This document shows positions 52,962 through 61,917 of a stretch of 63,707 bases of DNA, piece by piece. Numbering within the stretch: position 1 is the first letter of the stretch; each line of letters starts with the position of its first letter. A model generated the notes under the pieces. That model was not told the DNA's origin and made no database searches. It saw only the letters and a program-made list of their open reading frames with translations. This DNA comes from an uncultured Archangium sp. GTDB lineage: Bacteria > Myxococcota > Myxococcia > Myxococcales > Myxococcaceae. The stretch is taken from positions 1 through 63,707 of the forward strand of contig CAIVGN010000171.1 in the NCBI GenBank assembly GCA_903905455.1. Reading direction: 5' to 3'. Position numbers and translations under genes: made by a program.

Positions 52962-53600
52962 TCACGAGATGGCGGGACCCACGCGCTGCAGGCCCGCTTC
53001 GACGAAGGCCACCACGTCCTCGAGGAACGAGTCGTGGGCCGGCTTCGGCTCCGTTTCCCACACCACGAAGCGCAGCCCCACCAGGTCCGCCACCCCCATG
53101 AGGATGTACGCCAGCACCTCGGGCTTGAAGCGCGACACCTCGCCCTGGGCCATGGCCTCGGCCAGCACCTTCGCGTAGGCCCCGGCGATGCGCTGGTAGT
53201 ACGCGCGGTACACCGTCTCGTCGACGAAGTCCGACTGGCGCACCATGCGGTAGAGGTGCGGGTGCGCGGTGACGAACTCGAAGAACGCCGTGAGCACCGC
53301 CCGCTGCCGTGACAGCCGCGCGCCGTGGTGCGCCACCCGCTCCACGATGAAGTTCTCCAGCCGCTGCCCCAGGGCCTCCACCAGCTCCAGGAACACCGTC
53401 TCCTTGTTCGCGAAGTGCACGTAGAAGGTGCCCGTCGCCACCCCGGCCCGCTGGGTGATTTCCCCCACGCTCGCGGACAGGAACCCCCGGCGCCCGAAGA
53501 CCTCCTCGGCCGCCTGCAGGAGAACCCCCCTGGTGTGCTGCCCCCGGAGGGTCGTGGCCTTTCGTTTCTCGACGCGCTGCGTAGTCACTCGCCCCTTCAT
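52962..53600 (-). CDS. TetR/AcrR-family transcriptional regulator
   Basis: This 212-aa protein is read from ATG 53600. The helix-turn-helix (VLLQAAEEVFGRRGFLSASV then GEITQRAGVATGTFYVHFAN) is the TetR signature. The C-terminal domain is helical with no named ligand type. An upstream in-frame start at 53681 would add 27 residues without a TetR-like pattern. Palindromes around its start and in the intergenic region point to autoregulation and control of the divergent esterase gene. Confidence 0.9.
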   Translation of the reverse strand: MKGRVTTQRVEKRKATTLRGQHTRGVLLQAAEEVFGRRGFLSASVGEITQRAGVATGTFYVHFANKETVFLELVEALGQRLENFIVERVAHHGARLSRQRAVLTAFFEFVTAHPHLYRMVRQSDFVDETVYRAYYQRIAGAYAKVLAEAMAQGEVSRFKPEVLAYILMGVADLVGLRFVVWETEPKPAHDSFLEDVVAFVEAGLQRVGPAIS

Positions 53601-53614
53601 GCTGCAATGCAGCA
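53600..53614. promoter_or_regulatory. Inverted repeat at the tetR ribosome-binding region
   Basis: TGCTGC-AAT-GCAGCA, 6-bp perfect arms, directly abuts the ATG of the leftward tetR gene. Position and symmetry suggest a site for self-repression or an mRNA hairpin that hides the start. Only symmetry is seen. Confidence 0.4.
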
Positions 53615-53637
53615 AAAATGACAAATGGGTCTGTGTT

Positions 53638-53684
53638 TCATGATGGTTACAAAGCGATGTCATGAAGATTGCATACCTCATGAC
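53638..53684. promoter_or_regulatory. Cluster of TCATGA palindromes between tetR and esterase genes
   Basis: TCATGA occurs at 53638, 53660 and 53678. The last two form a 7-bp inverted repeat (GTCATGA ... TCATGAC) with a 12-base spacer. The stretch is AT-rich for this genome and is likely to include divergent promoters. It is the best candidate for operators of the adjacent TetR regulator. Confidence 0.5.
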
Positions 53685-53732
53685 GCAGTGCGCCGAGTGG
53701 CGGCGGGGGGCTGGAAACCGTAGCTGGAGGCC

Positions 53733-54971
53733 ATGCGAAACGCGTGGGTGTTGATGCTGGCGGTGGCGGGGTGCGGGGTGGAGCAGGCGACCGGGGAATT
53801 GGCCCCTTCAGCGGCGGCGGTGCTGGAGCGGGAGGCCCTGGAGGTGACGGACTTCGGGGCGAACCCGGGGGCGCTGCGGCTGTTCTTGTACGCGCCGAGC
53901 GCGCCGAAGGCCGGGGCGGGCCTGGTGGTGGCGCTGCATGGCTGCGCGCAGACCGTGGCGGACTACCAGCAGGTGGGGTGGAACGCGTTGGCCGAGCGGT
54001 ATGGGTTCTACGTGCTGTACGCGCAGGCGTCGGCGGCGAGCGGGTGCTTCCGGTGGTTCGAGCCGGGCCACGCGAGCCGAGGCCAGGGTGAATCGGCGAG
54101 CGTGGTGGGCGGCGTGGACTGGGTGCTGCGGCGCTACGCGGTGGATCGCCGAAGGGTGTTCGTCACCGGGCTCTCGGCGGGCGCGGCGATGACGGCGGCG
54201 TTGCTGGCGTCTTCGCCTGACGTGTTTTCGGCGGGCAGCCTCTTCGCGGGCGTGCCGGCCGGCTGCGCCACGACGATGACCGAGGGGCTGAAGTGCCAGG
54301 CCGGCGTGGACCTCAGCGCGCAGACGTGGGCCTCGCGGGCGCAGGCGCAGTGGCCGGTGACGCCGGCGGGCGCGCCACGGGTGCAGGTGTGGGCGGGCTC
54401 GGCGGACACCACGGTGAGCCCGTCGATGGCGCGCGAGCTGGCGGAGCAGTGGACCGCGCTCAACGGCATCGACGCGGTGTCGGAGCGCAGCGAGACGGTG
54501 GGCCAGGTGAAGAGCGAGGAGCACCGCCGCGACGGCGAGCTGCGGGTGCAGGTGGTGACGTTGTCGGGCTTCGGCCACGCGGTGCCGGTGAAGACGTCGA
54601 GCGGGTGCGGATCGACGGGGGCCTTCGTGCGCAACGCGGAGGTGTGTGGGGCGCTCGAGGCGGCGCGGTTCTTCGGGCTGCTCGAGGCTGAGGTGGTGGC
54701 GCCGGTGGTGGAGGTGCTCGATGCCGGGAGCGCGACGGTCATCATCGACGGGGGCGTGATGAGCGCGGGGCCGGTGGTGGGGACCTGCAAGGCGTCGGTG
54801 GCGACGCCGACGTGGCACGCGTGGTTGCGGCACGGAGAGGTGTGCGGGTTCTTCGGGTCGCTGGTGTGCGCGGTGGGCTCGGGCGAGCTGCTCGGCCCGG
54901 CGGCGTCGAGCGTCGCGGTGAGTGCGTACACGCTGGGGGATGGCACGTGGCGCGCGGGGGCGTGTCCGTAG
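53733..54971 (+). CDS. PHB-depolymerase/feruloyl-esterase-type secreted lipoprotein
   Basis: This 412-aa protein has a lipoprotein signal (MRNAWVLMLAVAGC, lipid Cys 14) and an alpha/beta-hydrolase of the esterase-PHB depolymerase family. The oxyanion-hole region reads VVALHGCAQTV, the nucleophile elbow is GLSAGAAM, the acid is near VWAGSADTTV, and the catalytic His is in GFGHAVPV. A C-terminal Cys-containing domain of about 100 residues resembles a carbohydrate- or polymer-binding add-on. A strong GGAGG ribosome site precedes the ATG. It probably degrades polyesters or esterified plant material outside the cell. Confidence 0.9.
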   Translation: MRNAWVLMLAVAGCGVEQATGELAPSAAAVLEREALEVTDFGANPGALRLFLYAPSAPKAGAGLVVALHGCAQTVADYQQVGWNALAERYGFYVLYAQASAASGCFRWFEPGHASRGQGESASVVGGVDWVLRRYAVDRRRVFVTGLSAGAAMTAALLASSPDVFSAGSLFAGVPAGCATTMTEGLKCQAGVDLSAQTWASRAQAQWPVTPAGAPRVQVWAGSADTTVSPSMARELAEQWTALNGIDAVSERSETVGQVKSEEHRRDGELRVQVVTLSGFGHAVPVKTSSGCGSTGAFVRNAEVCGALEAARFFGLLEAEVVAPVVEVLDAGSATVIIDGGVMSAGPVVGTCKASVATPTWHAWLRHGEVCGFFGSLVCAVGSGELLGPAASSVAVSAYTLGDGTWRAGACP

Positions 54972-55353
54972 GCGCGGGAAACAGAAGCAGCCCGGGGGAC
55001 CGCGAGGGGTGATGGGCGACGGGGGCCGTGCTCGATGCGGGTGAGCCCCTCACTTCGAGCGCGCGGTACTCGCGGCTGCAGGCTTCGTCGCGCCACGGAC
55101 ACTCTGACGGACTCCGTGGGGGTGGGCACCACCACCGAGTCCGTCAGTGTTGCGAATCCGAGCCCGAAGCCTGCACGCGCGCGTCAACCACCGTCGGCGC
55201 CGCGGGCTGCACGGGTGGCGCAGTGCGCCCGCGCACGTCACCCCTGCCGCTCCTCCCTGCGCCGTTGGCTTTCCCGAACACCCCACCATCTCTCTCATTC
55301 CGCCGCCGTTCCCGGCCCCGCGCGCCCCTTCCCCATGGGCTATATCGCCGCTC
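54972..55353. other. Intergenic region with a long hairpin
   Basis: These 382 bases separate two rightward genes. The main structure is the large inverted repeat at 55099-55150. The downstream part to 55353 should contain the promoter of the DUF3857 lipoprotein gene. The coding-like frame from 55147 is not preferred because the internal ATG 55354 starts a clean signal peptide. Confidence 0.5.
55099..55150 (+). terminator. Long inverted repeat, putative terminator or structured RNA
   Basis: TGACGGACTC (arm starting about 55105) pairs with GAGTCCGTCA (55137-55146). The pairing extends outward through ACACT/AGTGT with one mismatch or bulge. The 22-base centre can also fold (GGTGG with CCACC), making one nearly continuous stem of about 50 bases. 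It lies 128 bases after the esterase stop. No U-run follows. Confidence 0.5.
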
Positions 55354-58300
55354 ATGCGTTCCCTGTCCGTGCTCCTCGCGGCCGTGCTCCTCGCCGGCTG
55401 CGCCACCTTCGCGCCCACCCTCACCCGCGCCACCGCCACCGACGAGGCGAAGCTCACCCTGGCGGCCGAGGCCTTCTACCGGGCGCAGACGCCGGATCAG
55501 CTCCGCAGCGCCCTCGCCGACGCGCAGGCCGCGGGACCGAGCACGGCCCTCTTCCACGAGCTCGCCGCCCGCCTCGCGCAGCTCGAGGCCCGTGACGCCG
55601 ACGTGGTGAAGCACCTCGTGGCCGCGCTGCAGGACACCGGCGACGACGCCGCGGTGATGCACCTCCACCTGCTCGCGGCCACCGAGTTCACCTGGGCCGA
55701 GCGCGCCGTGGTGCGCGAGCTCTACCGCGGGCTCACCGAAGGCCACCCCAACCCCGAGGTGCGCGCCATCGCCGCCTCGCACCTGGCGATGATGCTCAAC
55801 GCCGAGGGCGACCTCGCCGGCCGCGACGCCGCCATCGCCTCCATCCCCGGGCAGCTCGAGTTCGCCTTCGTCGGCACCTGGGACAACGACCAGGGCAAGG
55901 GCTTCGACCTCGAGCTCGCGCCGGAGCTCCGCCCCGGCCTCACCGAGACCTACGAAGGCCGCGCCGGCCCGCTCACCTGGCGCACCCGCGTGCCCAGGGA
56001 CGGCCGCGGCCGCTACGACCTCCTGCAGCTCATGACCCCCGCGCGCTGGTCCGCCGCCTTTGCCCAGGGGAGCTTCACCACCGACCTCGAGGGCGCCCAC
56101 GCGCTGCGCCTGACCTCCACCGACCCGCTCAAGGTGTGGGTCGACGGCCGCCTCGTGTTCTCCGCCGCGCAGCTCGAGCGGCAGGTGATGGATCACCTGG
56201 TCATCCCGCTCCAGCTCGCGAAGGGCACGCACACGGTGTTGATCAAGTCGGCGCACCGCGAGGGCCTGTGGTCGCTCTCGGCCCGCGTCACGGGCTTCGA
56301 CGGCCCGCTCTTCAAGCCCACGCTCGAGGCGTCGCTGGCCCTGCGCGCGCAGGACCTCGCGGCCATGCCGGCGCGGCAGCTCTCGCACCTCGTGGGCTGG
56401 ACGCACCTCGGCGCGGGCGGCGCGAGCACGGTGAAGGCCGCCGACGCCGCGGTGGCGAAGCTGCCCCGCTCGCTGGTGATGCGCGCCTGGCTGGTCGACG
56501 CCCTCTGGTACAACCAGGAGCGCGGGCGCACCGCGGATCTCCTCGCGGCCCTCGACACCGAGGTGGGCGACGAGCTCCCCTTCATCCGCCTGCGCCAGGC
56601 CCGCTTCCACCAGCAGCAGGGGCTCAAGCAGAAGGCCCGCGCGCGCCTGGTGCAGCTACAAAAGGAGAAGCCCCAGCTCCACGAGGTGTGGGACCTGCTC
56701 ATCGACGCCTGGCGCGCCGAGGGCTGGACGGAGGACGAGCTGCGCACCTCGACGGAACGGGCCGCGCGCTTCGGCAGCACGCCCGAAGAGGACATCGAGC
56801 GCTCGCGCACCCTCTCGCGCCATGGCCACCGCGACGAGGCCCTCGAGGTGGTCGACGCCGTGCTCGCCGAGCTGCCCGGTCACCCCGAGGCGCTGCGCCG
56901 CGAGGCCGAGCTCGCCTTCGACGCCGCCGACTACCGCGAGGCGCGCCGCTACCAGCGCGCCCGCGTCGAGGCCTGGCCGACCGACTACACCACGTGGATG
57001 TTGCTCGCCGAGACCGAGCGGCGCCTGGGTGACGTGAAGGCCGCCGACGCGGCGCTGCTCGCGGCCGACGCGCTCTCGCCCGAGGCCTCGGTGCCCAAGA
57101 GCCGCCGCGGTGACCTCGCCTACGAGCGCGGGGACACGGCCAGCGCCATCGCCCTGTGGAGGCGCTCGGTGGAGCTGAACCCGGAGAACGAGGCCCTGGC
57201 CAACCGGGTGGACTTCCTCTCGCCCGAGACGCGCGGCGAGTGGATGGCGGACCTGCCCGACGAGGCGCGGCTCGAGGCGTTGTGGCGCGCGCGCAGCGGC
57301 CTCCAGCAGCTCTCCGGCGCCGACGTGGCCTACCTCCTCGACCACGAGGTGACGGTGCTCAACACCGACGGCTCGACGACCAACGTGGTGACCCTGGTGG
57401 TGCACGCATGGAACGCGCAGGGCCGCGACCGCATCATCCGCCAGTCGGTGGGCGCCGGCCGCCTGCGCCTGCTGCACGCCTGGGCCGTCGACGAGAAGGG
57501 CCAACGCAGCGAGGCCTCGAGCGAGCGCAACCGGCAGATCTTCTTCCGCGGCATGCAGCCGGGCTCGACGCTGGTGCTCCAGTACCGGCTCGACGCGCCC
57601 CCCAAGGGCTACCTCGCGCGGCACTACAACGAGACCTGGTCCTTCCAGGGCGTGGGTGACCAGCGCGAAGAGTCCACCTTCGTGCTCTGGGCGCCGCTGA
57701 CCTCGCAGCTGCACGAGTACAAGGTGGGCGAGCTGACCCACACCCAGGAGAAGCGCGGCGAGCTGCTGCGCTTCACGTGGACGAAGAAGAACACGCCGCC
57801 GTTGATCAGCGAGCCGTCGATGCCCACGGTGGGCGAGCTGGCGGTCAACATCGCCCTGTCCACGGTGCCCGACTGGAAGACGTGGCTCTCGTGGGAACAG
57901 GCGCTGCTCGAGGGCGTGTTCCGCGACAGCCCCGAGCTGGAGCAGGTGGCGAAGGGCCTGGACACCGGCGCGGCTTCCGCCAACGAGAAGCTCGAGCGCA
58001 TTCACACCTTCGTGATGGAGGAGATCCGCTACCAGCAGGACTACGAGACCTTCATCGCCGGCGTGAAGCCGCACCCCGCGTCGATGACCCTCGAGCGGCG
58101 CTACGGCGACTGCAAGGACAAGGCGGTCCTGTTCATCGAGCTGGCGCGCAAGCTGGGCCTCGACGCGCACTTCGCGCTGGTGCGCACGCGCGACGTGGGG
58201 CCGGTGCGCCAGGACGTGCCGATGCAGCAGTTCAACCACGCCATCGTGTACGTGCCCGCGCAGCCGGGGGTGACGGCGCGCTTCTTCGACCCCACCGCCG

Positions 58301-59070
58301 AGCTGCTCGACGTGGCCGCGGTGCGCAGCGACGACGTGGGCACGCAGGCCCTGGTGTTCGACCCGAAGACCAACGTGCACACCTGGCGCGAGATCCCCTT
58401 CCAGGGGCCGGAGTTCAACGCCGAGACCACCAAGCTGGCGCTCGCGCTCGACGACAAGGGCGGGGCGAAGGGCACGCTGACGCTGGACGCGGTGGGCCGG
58501 TCGGGCTCGCTCATCCGCCGCACGGCGAAGAACCAGGCCATCTTCGCGCAGGTCGCGCAGCGCATCGCCTCGGCCTACCTGCCCAACGCCACGGCCTCCG
58601 ACGTGCGCGCGCTCGAGGTGGAGTCGCTGCAGGTGCCGGCGTCCATCCGCATGGACCTCCAGAGCGGCACCTTCGCCCGGGCCGAGGGCGACACCCTGCG
58701 CCTCAAGTTCCCCAGCGACGCCAACCCGCGCAACACCTTCGCCCTCGCCAAGCGCGACCACCCGCTGGTGCTGGGCACGCCGCAGCAGCAGGTCATGTCG
58801 CTCGAGCTGACCGTGCCCGAGGGCTACGAGGCGAAGAAGTTGCCCAGCAGCGGCACGGTGACCATGCCGTGCCTCTCCCTGTCGCGCGAGGTCAAGCAGG
58901 AGGGGCGCGTGGTGAAGAGCACCCAGACCTGGCGCACCACCTGCGAGCGGCTCTCGGCGCAGGAGTACCCCGCCTACCGCGCGAAGCTCGACGACATGGT
59001 GCGGCTGCTCGACGACGAGCTGGTGTTCGGGCCCTCGAAGAAGGCCGTGGGGGCGCCGAAGAAGAAGTGA
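55354..59070 (+). CDS. Lipoprotein with TPR, DUF3857 and transglutaminase-like domains
   Basis: This 1238-aa protein starts at ATG 55354, giving the signal MRSLSVLLAAVLLAGC (lipid Cys 16). A helical N-terminal region and a beta domain lead into TPR-like helical repeats (about 400-620). A DUF3857 domain (about 655-830) and a transglutaminase-like cysteine-protease-fold domain follow. The catalytic triad is visible: Cys920 (YGDCKDK), His962 (QFNHAIVYV) and Asp979 (FFDPTAEL). A beta-rich C-terminus follows. DUF3857/transglutaminase proteins occur widely in Bacteroidetes and Myxococcota envelopes; the substrate is unknown. Confidence 0.88.
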   Translation: MRSLSVLLAAVLLAGCATFAPTLTRATATDEAKLTLAAEAFYRAQTPDQLRSALADAQAAGPSTALFHELAARLAQLEARDADVVKHLVAALQDTGDDAAVMHLHLLAATEFTWAERAVVRELYRGLTEGHPNPEVRAIAASHLAMMLNAEGDLAGRDAAIASIPGQLEFAFVGTWDNDQGKGFDLELAPELRPGLTETYEGRAGPLTWRTRVPRDGRGRYDLLQLMTPARWSAAFAQGSFTTDLEGAHALRLTSTDPLKVWVDGRLVFSAAQLERQVMDHLVIPLQLAKGTHTVLIKSAHREGLWSLSARVTGFDGPLFKPTLEASLALRAQDLAAMPARQLSHLVGWTHLGAGGASTVKAADAAVAKLPRSLVMRAWLVDALWYNQERGRTADLLAALDTEVGDELPFIRLRQARFHQQQGLKQKARARLVQLQKEKPQLHEVWDLLIDAWRAEGWTEDELRTSTERAARFGSTPEEDIERSRTLSRHGHRDEALEVVDAVLAELPGHPEALRREAELAFDAADYREARRYQRARVEAWPTDYTTWMLLAETERRLGDVKAADAALLAADALSPEASVPKSRRGDLAYERGDTASAIALWRRSVELNPENEALANRVDFLSPETRGEWMADLPDEARLEALWRARSGLQQLSGADVAYLLDHEVTVLNTDGSTTNVVTLVVHAWNAQGRDRIIRQSVGAGRLRLLHAWAVDEKGQRSEASSERNRQIFFRGMQPGSTLVLQYRLDAPPKGYLARHYNETWSFQGVGDQREESTFVLWAPLTSQLHEYKVGELTHTQEKRGELLRFTWTKKNTPPLISEPSMPTVGELAVNIALSTVPDWKTWLSWEQALLEGVFRDSPELEQVAKGLDTGAASANEKLERIHTFVMEEIRYQQDYETFIAGVKPHPASMTLERRYGDCKDKAVLFIELARKLGLDAHFALVRTRDVGPVRQDVPMQQFNHAIVYVPAQPGVTARFFDPTAELLDVAAVRSDDVGTQALVFDPKTNVHTWREIPFQGPEFNAETTKLALALDDKGGAKGTLTLDAVGRSGSLIRRTAKNQAIFAQVAQRIASAYLPNATASDVRALEVESLQVPASIRMDLQSGTFARAEGDTLRLKFPSDANPRNTFALAKRDHPLVLGTPQQQVMSLELTVPEGYEAKKLPSSGTVTMPCLSLSREVKQEGRVVKSTQTWRTTCERLSAQEYPAYRAKLDDMVRLLDDELVFGPSKKAVGAPKKK

Positions 59071-59116
59071 ACGCGAGCCCCGGTCGGCGCGCGCGCGGTC
59101 TATAGGGTGTCCCCTG

Positions 59117-60046
59117 ATGAGAGCGATGGGACGAGCCGCGCTGGTCGCCGGGGCCTACATGGCCTTCGCCGGCGCGTGGATCGTCTGGAGCGACGACGCG
59201 GTCGCCCGGGTCGCCGACTCGGTCGCGGAGTTCGAGCAACTGGAGCACCAGAAGGGCCTGTTCTTCGTGCTGAGCACCGGCGTGGGCCTGTTCTTCGGCA
59301 CCTACTTCGCCATTCGGCGCCTGGTGCTCGAGACCGAGAAGGCGGCGGAGGCCCGCGAGTCGCTGCTCAAGCTCGAGCGGCAGGCGCTCGCGGGGCTCTT
59401 CGTCAGCTCCATTGCCCACGACGCGAACAACGTGTCGGTGGTGGTGTCCTCGGCGCTCAGCGAGCTGCGCCAGGTGCCGGGGCTGGAGGTCGACGCCCGC
59501 GAGGCGGTGGAAGACGCGCAGCAGGCGATGGCGAAGCTGCACCAGCTCTTCAAGGACCTCCAGGGCATGGGCCGGAGCCGCGCCTCGGCCACCCGCGCCG
59601 AGTGCGACCTGCGCGAGCTGGTGGAGAAGACGGTCACCCTGCTGCGGGGTCACACCGCGATGAAGCACTGCAAGGTGCGCATCGTCGCGCCCGACCCGGT
59701 GAGGCTCGGGGTGTTCCCGGGGTTGATCGACCAGATGTTGATCAACCTGTTGATCAACGCCGCCGACGCCACCGAGCGCCGCGGCCAGCTCGAGGTGCGC
59801 CTGCACGTCGAAGGAGAGAACGTGCAGCTCGAAGTGCATGACGACGGCCCGGGCGTGGCCGCGGAACAGGAAGCGCTGCTCTTCAAGGCCTTCAACACCA
59901 CCAAGCCGCACGGCACGGGCCTGGGGTTGTTGTCGGTGAAGGAGTGCGCCGGCGCCCACGGGGGCCGGGTGTCGTACGCGCGCTCGCCGCTGGGTGGCGC
60001 GTGCTTCAAGGTGACGCTGCCGCTGAAGGCGCAGGTGGTCTCGTGA
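59117..60046 (+). CDS. Membrane sensor histidine kinase
   Basis: This 309-aa protein has two membrane helices (about 7-25 and 48-66) with a short periplasmic loop. The dimerisation helix carries the phospho-His in SSIAHDANNVSVVVSSALSE. The HATPase domain has NLLINAADA, HDDGPGV and GTGLGLLSVKEC. No receiver or sensor domain is attached. The stop overlaps the next GTG start (GTGA), coupling it to a pseudouridine synthase gene, an unusual partner. Confidence 0.88.
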   Translation: MRAMGRAALVAGAYMAFAGAWIVWSDDAVARVADSVAEFEQLEHQKGLFFVLSTGVGLFFGTYFAIRRLVLETEKAAEARESLLKLERQALAGLFVSSIAHDANNVSVVVSSALSELRQVPGLEVDAREAVEDAQQAMAKLHQLFKDLQGMGRSRASATRAECDLRELVEKTVTLLRGHTAMKHCKVRIVAPDPVRLGVFPGLIDQMLINLLINAADATERRGQLEVRLHVEGENVQLEVHDDGPGVAAEQEALLFKAFNTTKPHGTGLGLLSVKECAGAHGGRVSYARSPLGGACFKVTLPLKAQVVS

Positions 60047-60834
60047 GCCGGCCGAAGAAGCCGCCGCGGTGGCTCGAGGCCGCGCGGGTGCGGGATTCGG
60101 GTGGGGACGGCGAGTGGCTGGCGCGCGCCCTGTCGCGGGCCGGGGTGTTGCCCCAGGCCGAGGCGGAAGAAGCGATTCGCCAGCGGCGCGTGAAGCTCGA
60201 CTCGCGCGAGGTGATGGAGCCCATGTCGCCGGTAGGCCCGAAGTCGCGGGTCACCGTCGACGGGCACCCGGTGTCGCTGTCCTGGCGCACGCAGGTCATC
60301 ATGCTGCACAAGCCCGCAGGCGCGGTGGCCCACGGCAGCGACAAGAAGGCCACCAGCACGGTCTTCGACACCCTGCGCTCGGCGCTGCCCCCGGAGCTGG
60401 TGCGCTTCGGCTGGCACTCGGTGGGCCGGCTGGATCGCGACACCACGGGGCTGCTGCTGTTCACCAACGACGAGCGCTTCGTGGCCCACGCCACGGCGCC
60501 GGCGACGCACCTGCCCAAGACCTACGTGGCCCGGGTGGGCGTGAAGGTGACGAGCGAGAAGCTCGAGCCGTTGCGCAACGGGGTGCTCATCGACGACGGC
60601 GAGGTGACCCGGCCGGCGAAGGCCTTCCCGCGCGGCGAGGACTCGGTGGAGCTGGTGCTCACCGAGGGCCGCTTCCACCAGGTCAAGCGCATGCTCAACG
60701 CCGTGGGCTTGCCGACGCTGGCGCTGCACCGCGAGGCCGTGGGCGAGCTGATGCTCGACGTGGAGGTGGGCACCTGCCGCCCGCTCACCGACGCCGAGGT
60801 GCGCGAGAAGCTCGGGTACACGCCGCGGTCGTGA
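60043..60834 (+). CDS. RsuA/RluB-family pseudouridine synthase
   Basis: This 263-aa protein is read from GTG 60043, which overlaps the kinase stop as GTGA. An N-terminal S4 RNA-binding domain (LARALSRAGVLPQAEAEEAI) is followed by the synthase core. The catalytic Asp lies in VGRLDRDTTGLLLFTND, and other motifs are VIMLHKPAG and EGRFHQVKRML. The family modifies rRNA in small- or large-subunit sites; which one cannot be judged here. The length is typical. Confidence 0.92.
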   Translation: MSRPKKPPRWLEAARVRDSGGDGEWLARALSRAGVLPQAEAEEAIRQRRVKLDSREVMEPMSPVGPKSRVTVDGHPVSLSWRTQVIMLHKPAGAVAHGSDKKATSTVFDTLRSALPPELVRFGWHSVGRLDRDTTGLLLFTNDERFVAHATAPATHLPKTYVARVGVKVTSEKLEPLRNGVLIDDGEVTRPAKAFPRGEDSVELVLTEGRFHQVKRMLNAVGLPTLALHREAVGELMLDVEVGTCRPLTDAEVREKLGYTPRS

Positions 60835-60919
60835 GCAGCAGGCCGCGCCGCGCGCCTTGATCAAGGTCAAGGCTTGCGCGGTTGACGAGGGCCGGGGCAC
60901 CCGGAGTAGGCCCTGCCGG

Positions 60920-61816
60920 ATGTTCCGCTACTCCGCTGACCGTCTCCCGGTGCTCGTGTTGCTGGCCATCTCGGCCCTCGACTTCTCGGCGTACCTCTTC
61001 CTCGACAGCTGGTGGCTGCTGGCGGCGTACGCGGGGCTGAGCATGTACCCCAAGGCGTTCTCCTGCTCGTACAACCACCACCACCAGCACCTCTCGCTCT
61101 TCACCCGCTGGCTGCCGAACCGGCTCATCGAGTTCGTCTTCGCGCTGCAGACGGGCATCACCGGCAACACCTGGGTGCTGCACCACTCGCTGGGCCACCA
61201 CCTCAACTACCTCGACCAGGCGAAGGACGAGTCGCGGTGGATGCGGGACGACGGCTCGCGCATGGGCGAGTGGGAGTACGCCTTCAAGACGGCGCTCACC
61301 GCGTATCCGCGCGCCTGGCAAGTGGGCCAGCGCTACCCCCGGCAGCGTCGGGTGATGGCGGTGATGTCGGCGCTCACCGTGCTGCTGGTGGCGGGCCTCG
61401 TCGCCTACCGCCCGGTCGCGGGCTTCCTCCTCTTCGTGGTGACCCCGCTGTCGCTGGTGGTGGGTACGGCGCTGGCGACCTGGTACCACCACTCGGAGCG
61501 GCCGACGGACAGCCACTTCGTGGCCAGCAACAACATCCTGCAGAAGTTCTACAACGTGCTCACGCTGAACCTCGGGTACCACACCGCGCACCACTACAAG
61601 CCCGGGGTCCACTGGTCGCTGCTGCCGAAGCTGCACGCGGAGATCGAGGCCCGCATTCCCCTCGTGGCCTACGCCGCGCCGGGCATGCCCTGGAAGCTCT
61701 TCGGCGAATCCCCGCGCCCCCTCGCCGTGCCGCCGCCGGTCCCCGTCGCCGAGGTGACGAAGGAAGACACGCACGCGGAAGGCTTCGGCCTGGTCGGAGA
61801 GCCGTCGGGCATCTGA
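60920..61816 (+). CDS. Membrane fatty-acid desaturase
   Basis: This 298-aa protein starts at ATG 60920. Four membrane helices and three histidine boxes characteristic of membrane di-iron desaturases/hydroxylases are visible: NHHHQH, HHSLGHH and YHTAHHY. It is short for the family and may act on acyl lipids or other hydrophobic substrates. It lies 101 bases upstream of the caleosin-like gene and in the same direction, so both may act on the same lipid pathway. Confidence 0.87.
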   Translation: MFRYSADRLPVLVLLAISALDFSAYLFLDSWWLLAAYAGLSMYPKAFSCSYNHHHQHLSLFTRWLPNRLIEFVFALQTGITGNTWVLHHSLGHHLNYLDQAKDESRWMRDDGSRMGEWEYAFKTALTAYPRAWQVGQRYPRQRRVMAVMSALTVLLVAGLVAYRPVAGFLLFVVTPLSLVVGTALATWYHHSERPTDSHFVASNNILQKFYNVLTLNLGYHTAHHYKPGVHWSLLPKLHAEIEARIPLVAYAAPGMPWKLFGESPRPLAVPPPVPVAEVTKEDTHAEGFGLVGEPSGI

Positions 61817-61917
61817 GCCTCTCCCAGCTTCGAGAACCAGGTTCCCATTCACGGGAATGCGTCGGCAGGCAGCGCGGGCTACGGTAGCGGTTCCTCGCTT
61901 CCCGCCTCGGAGCTCCC

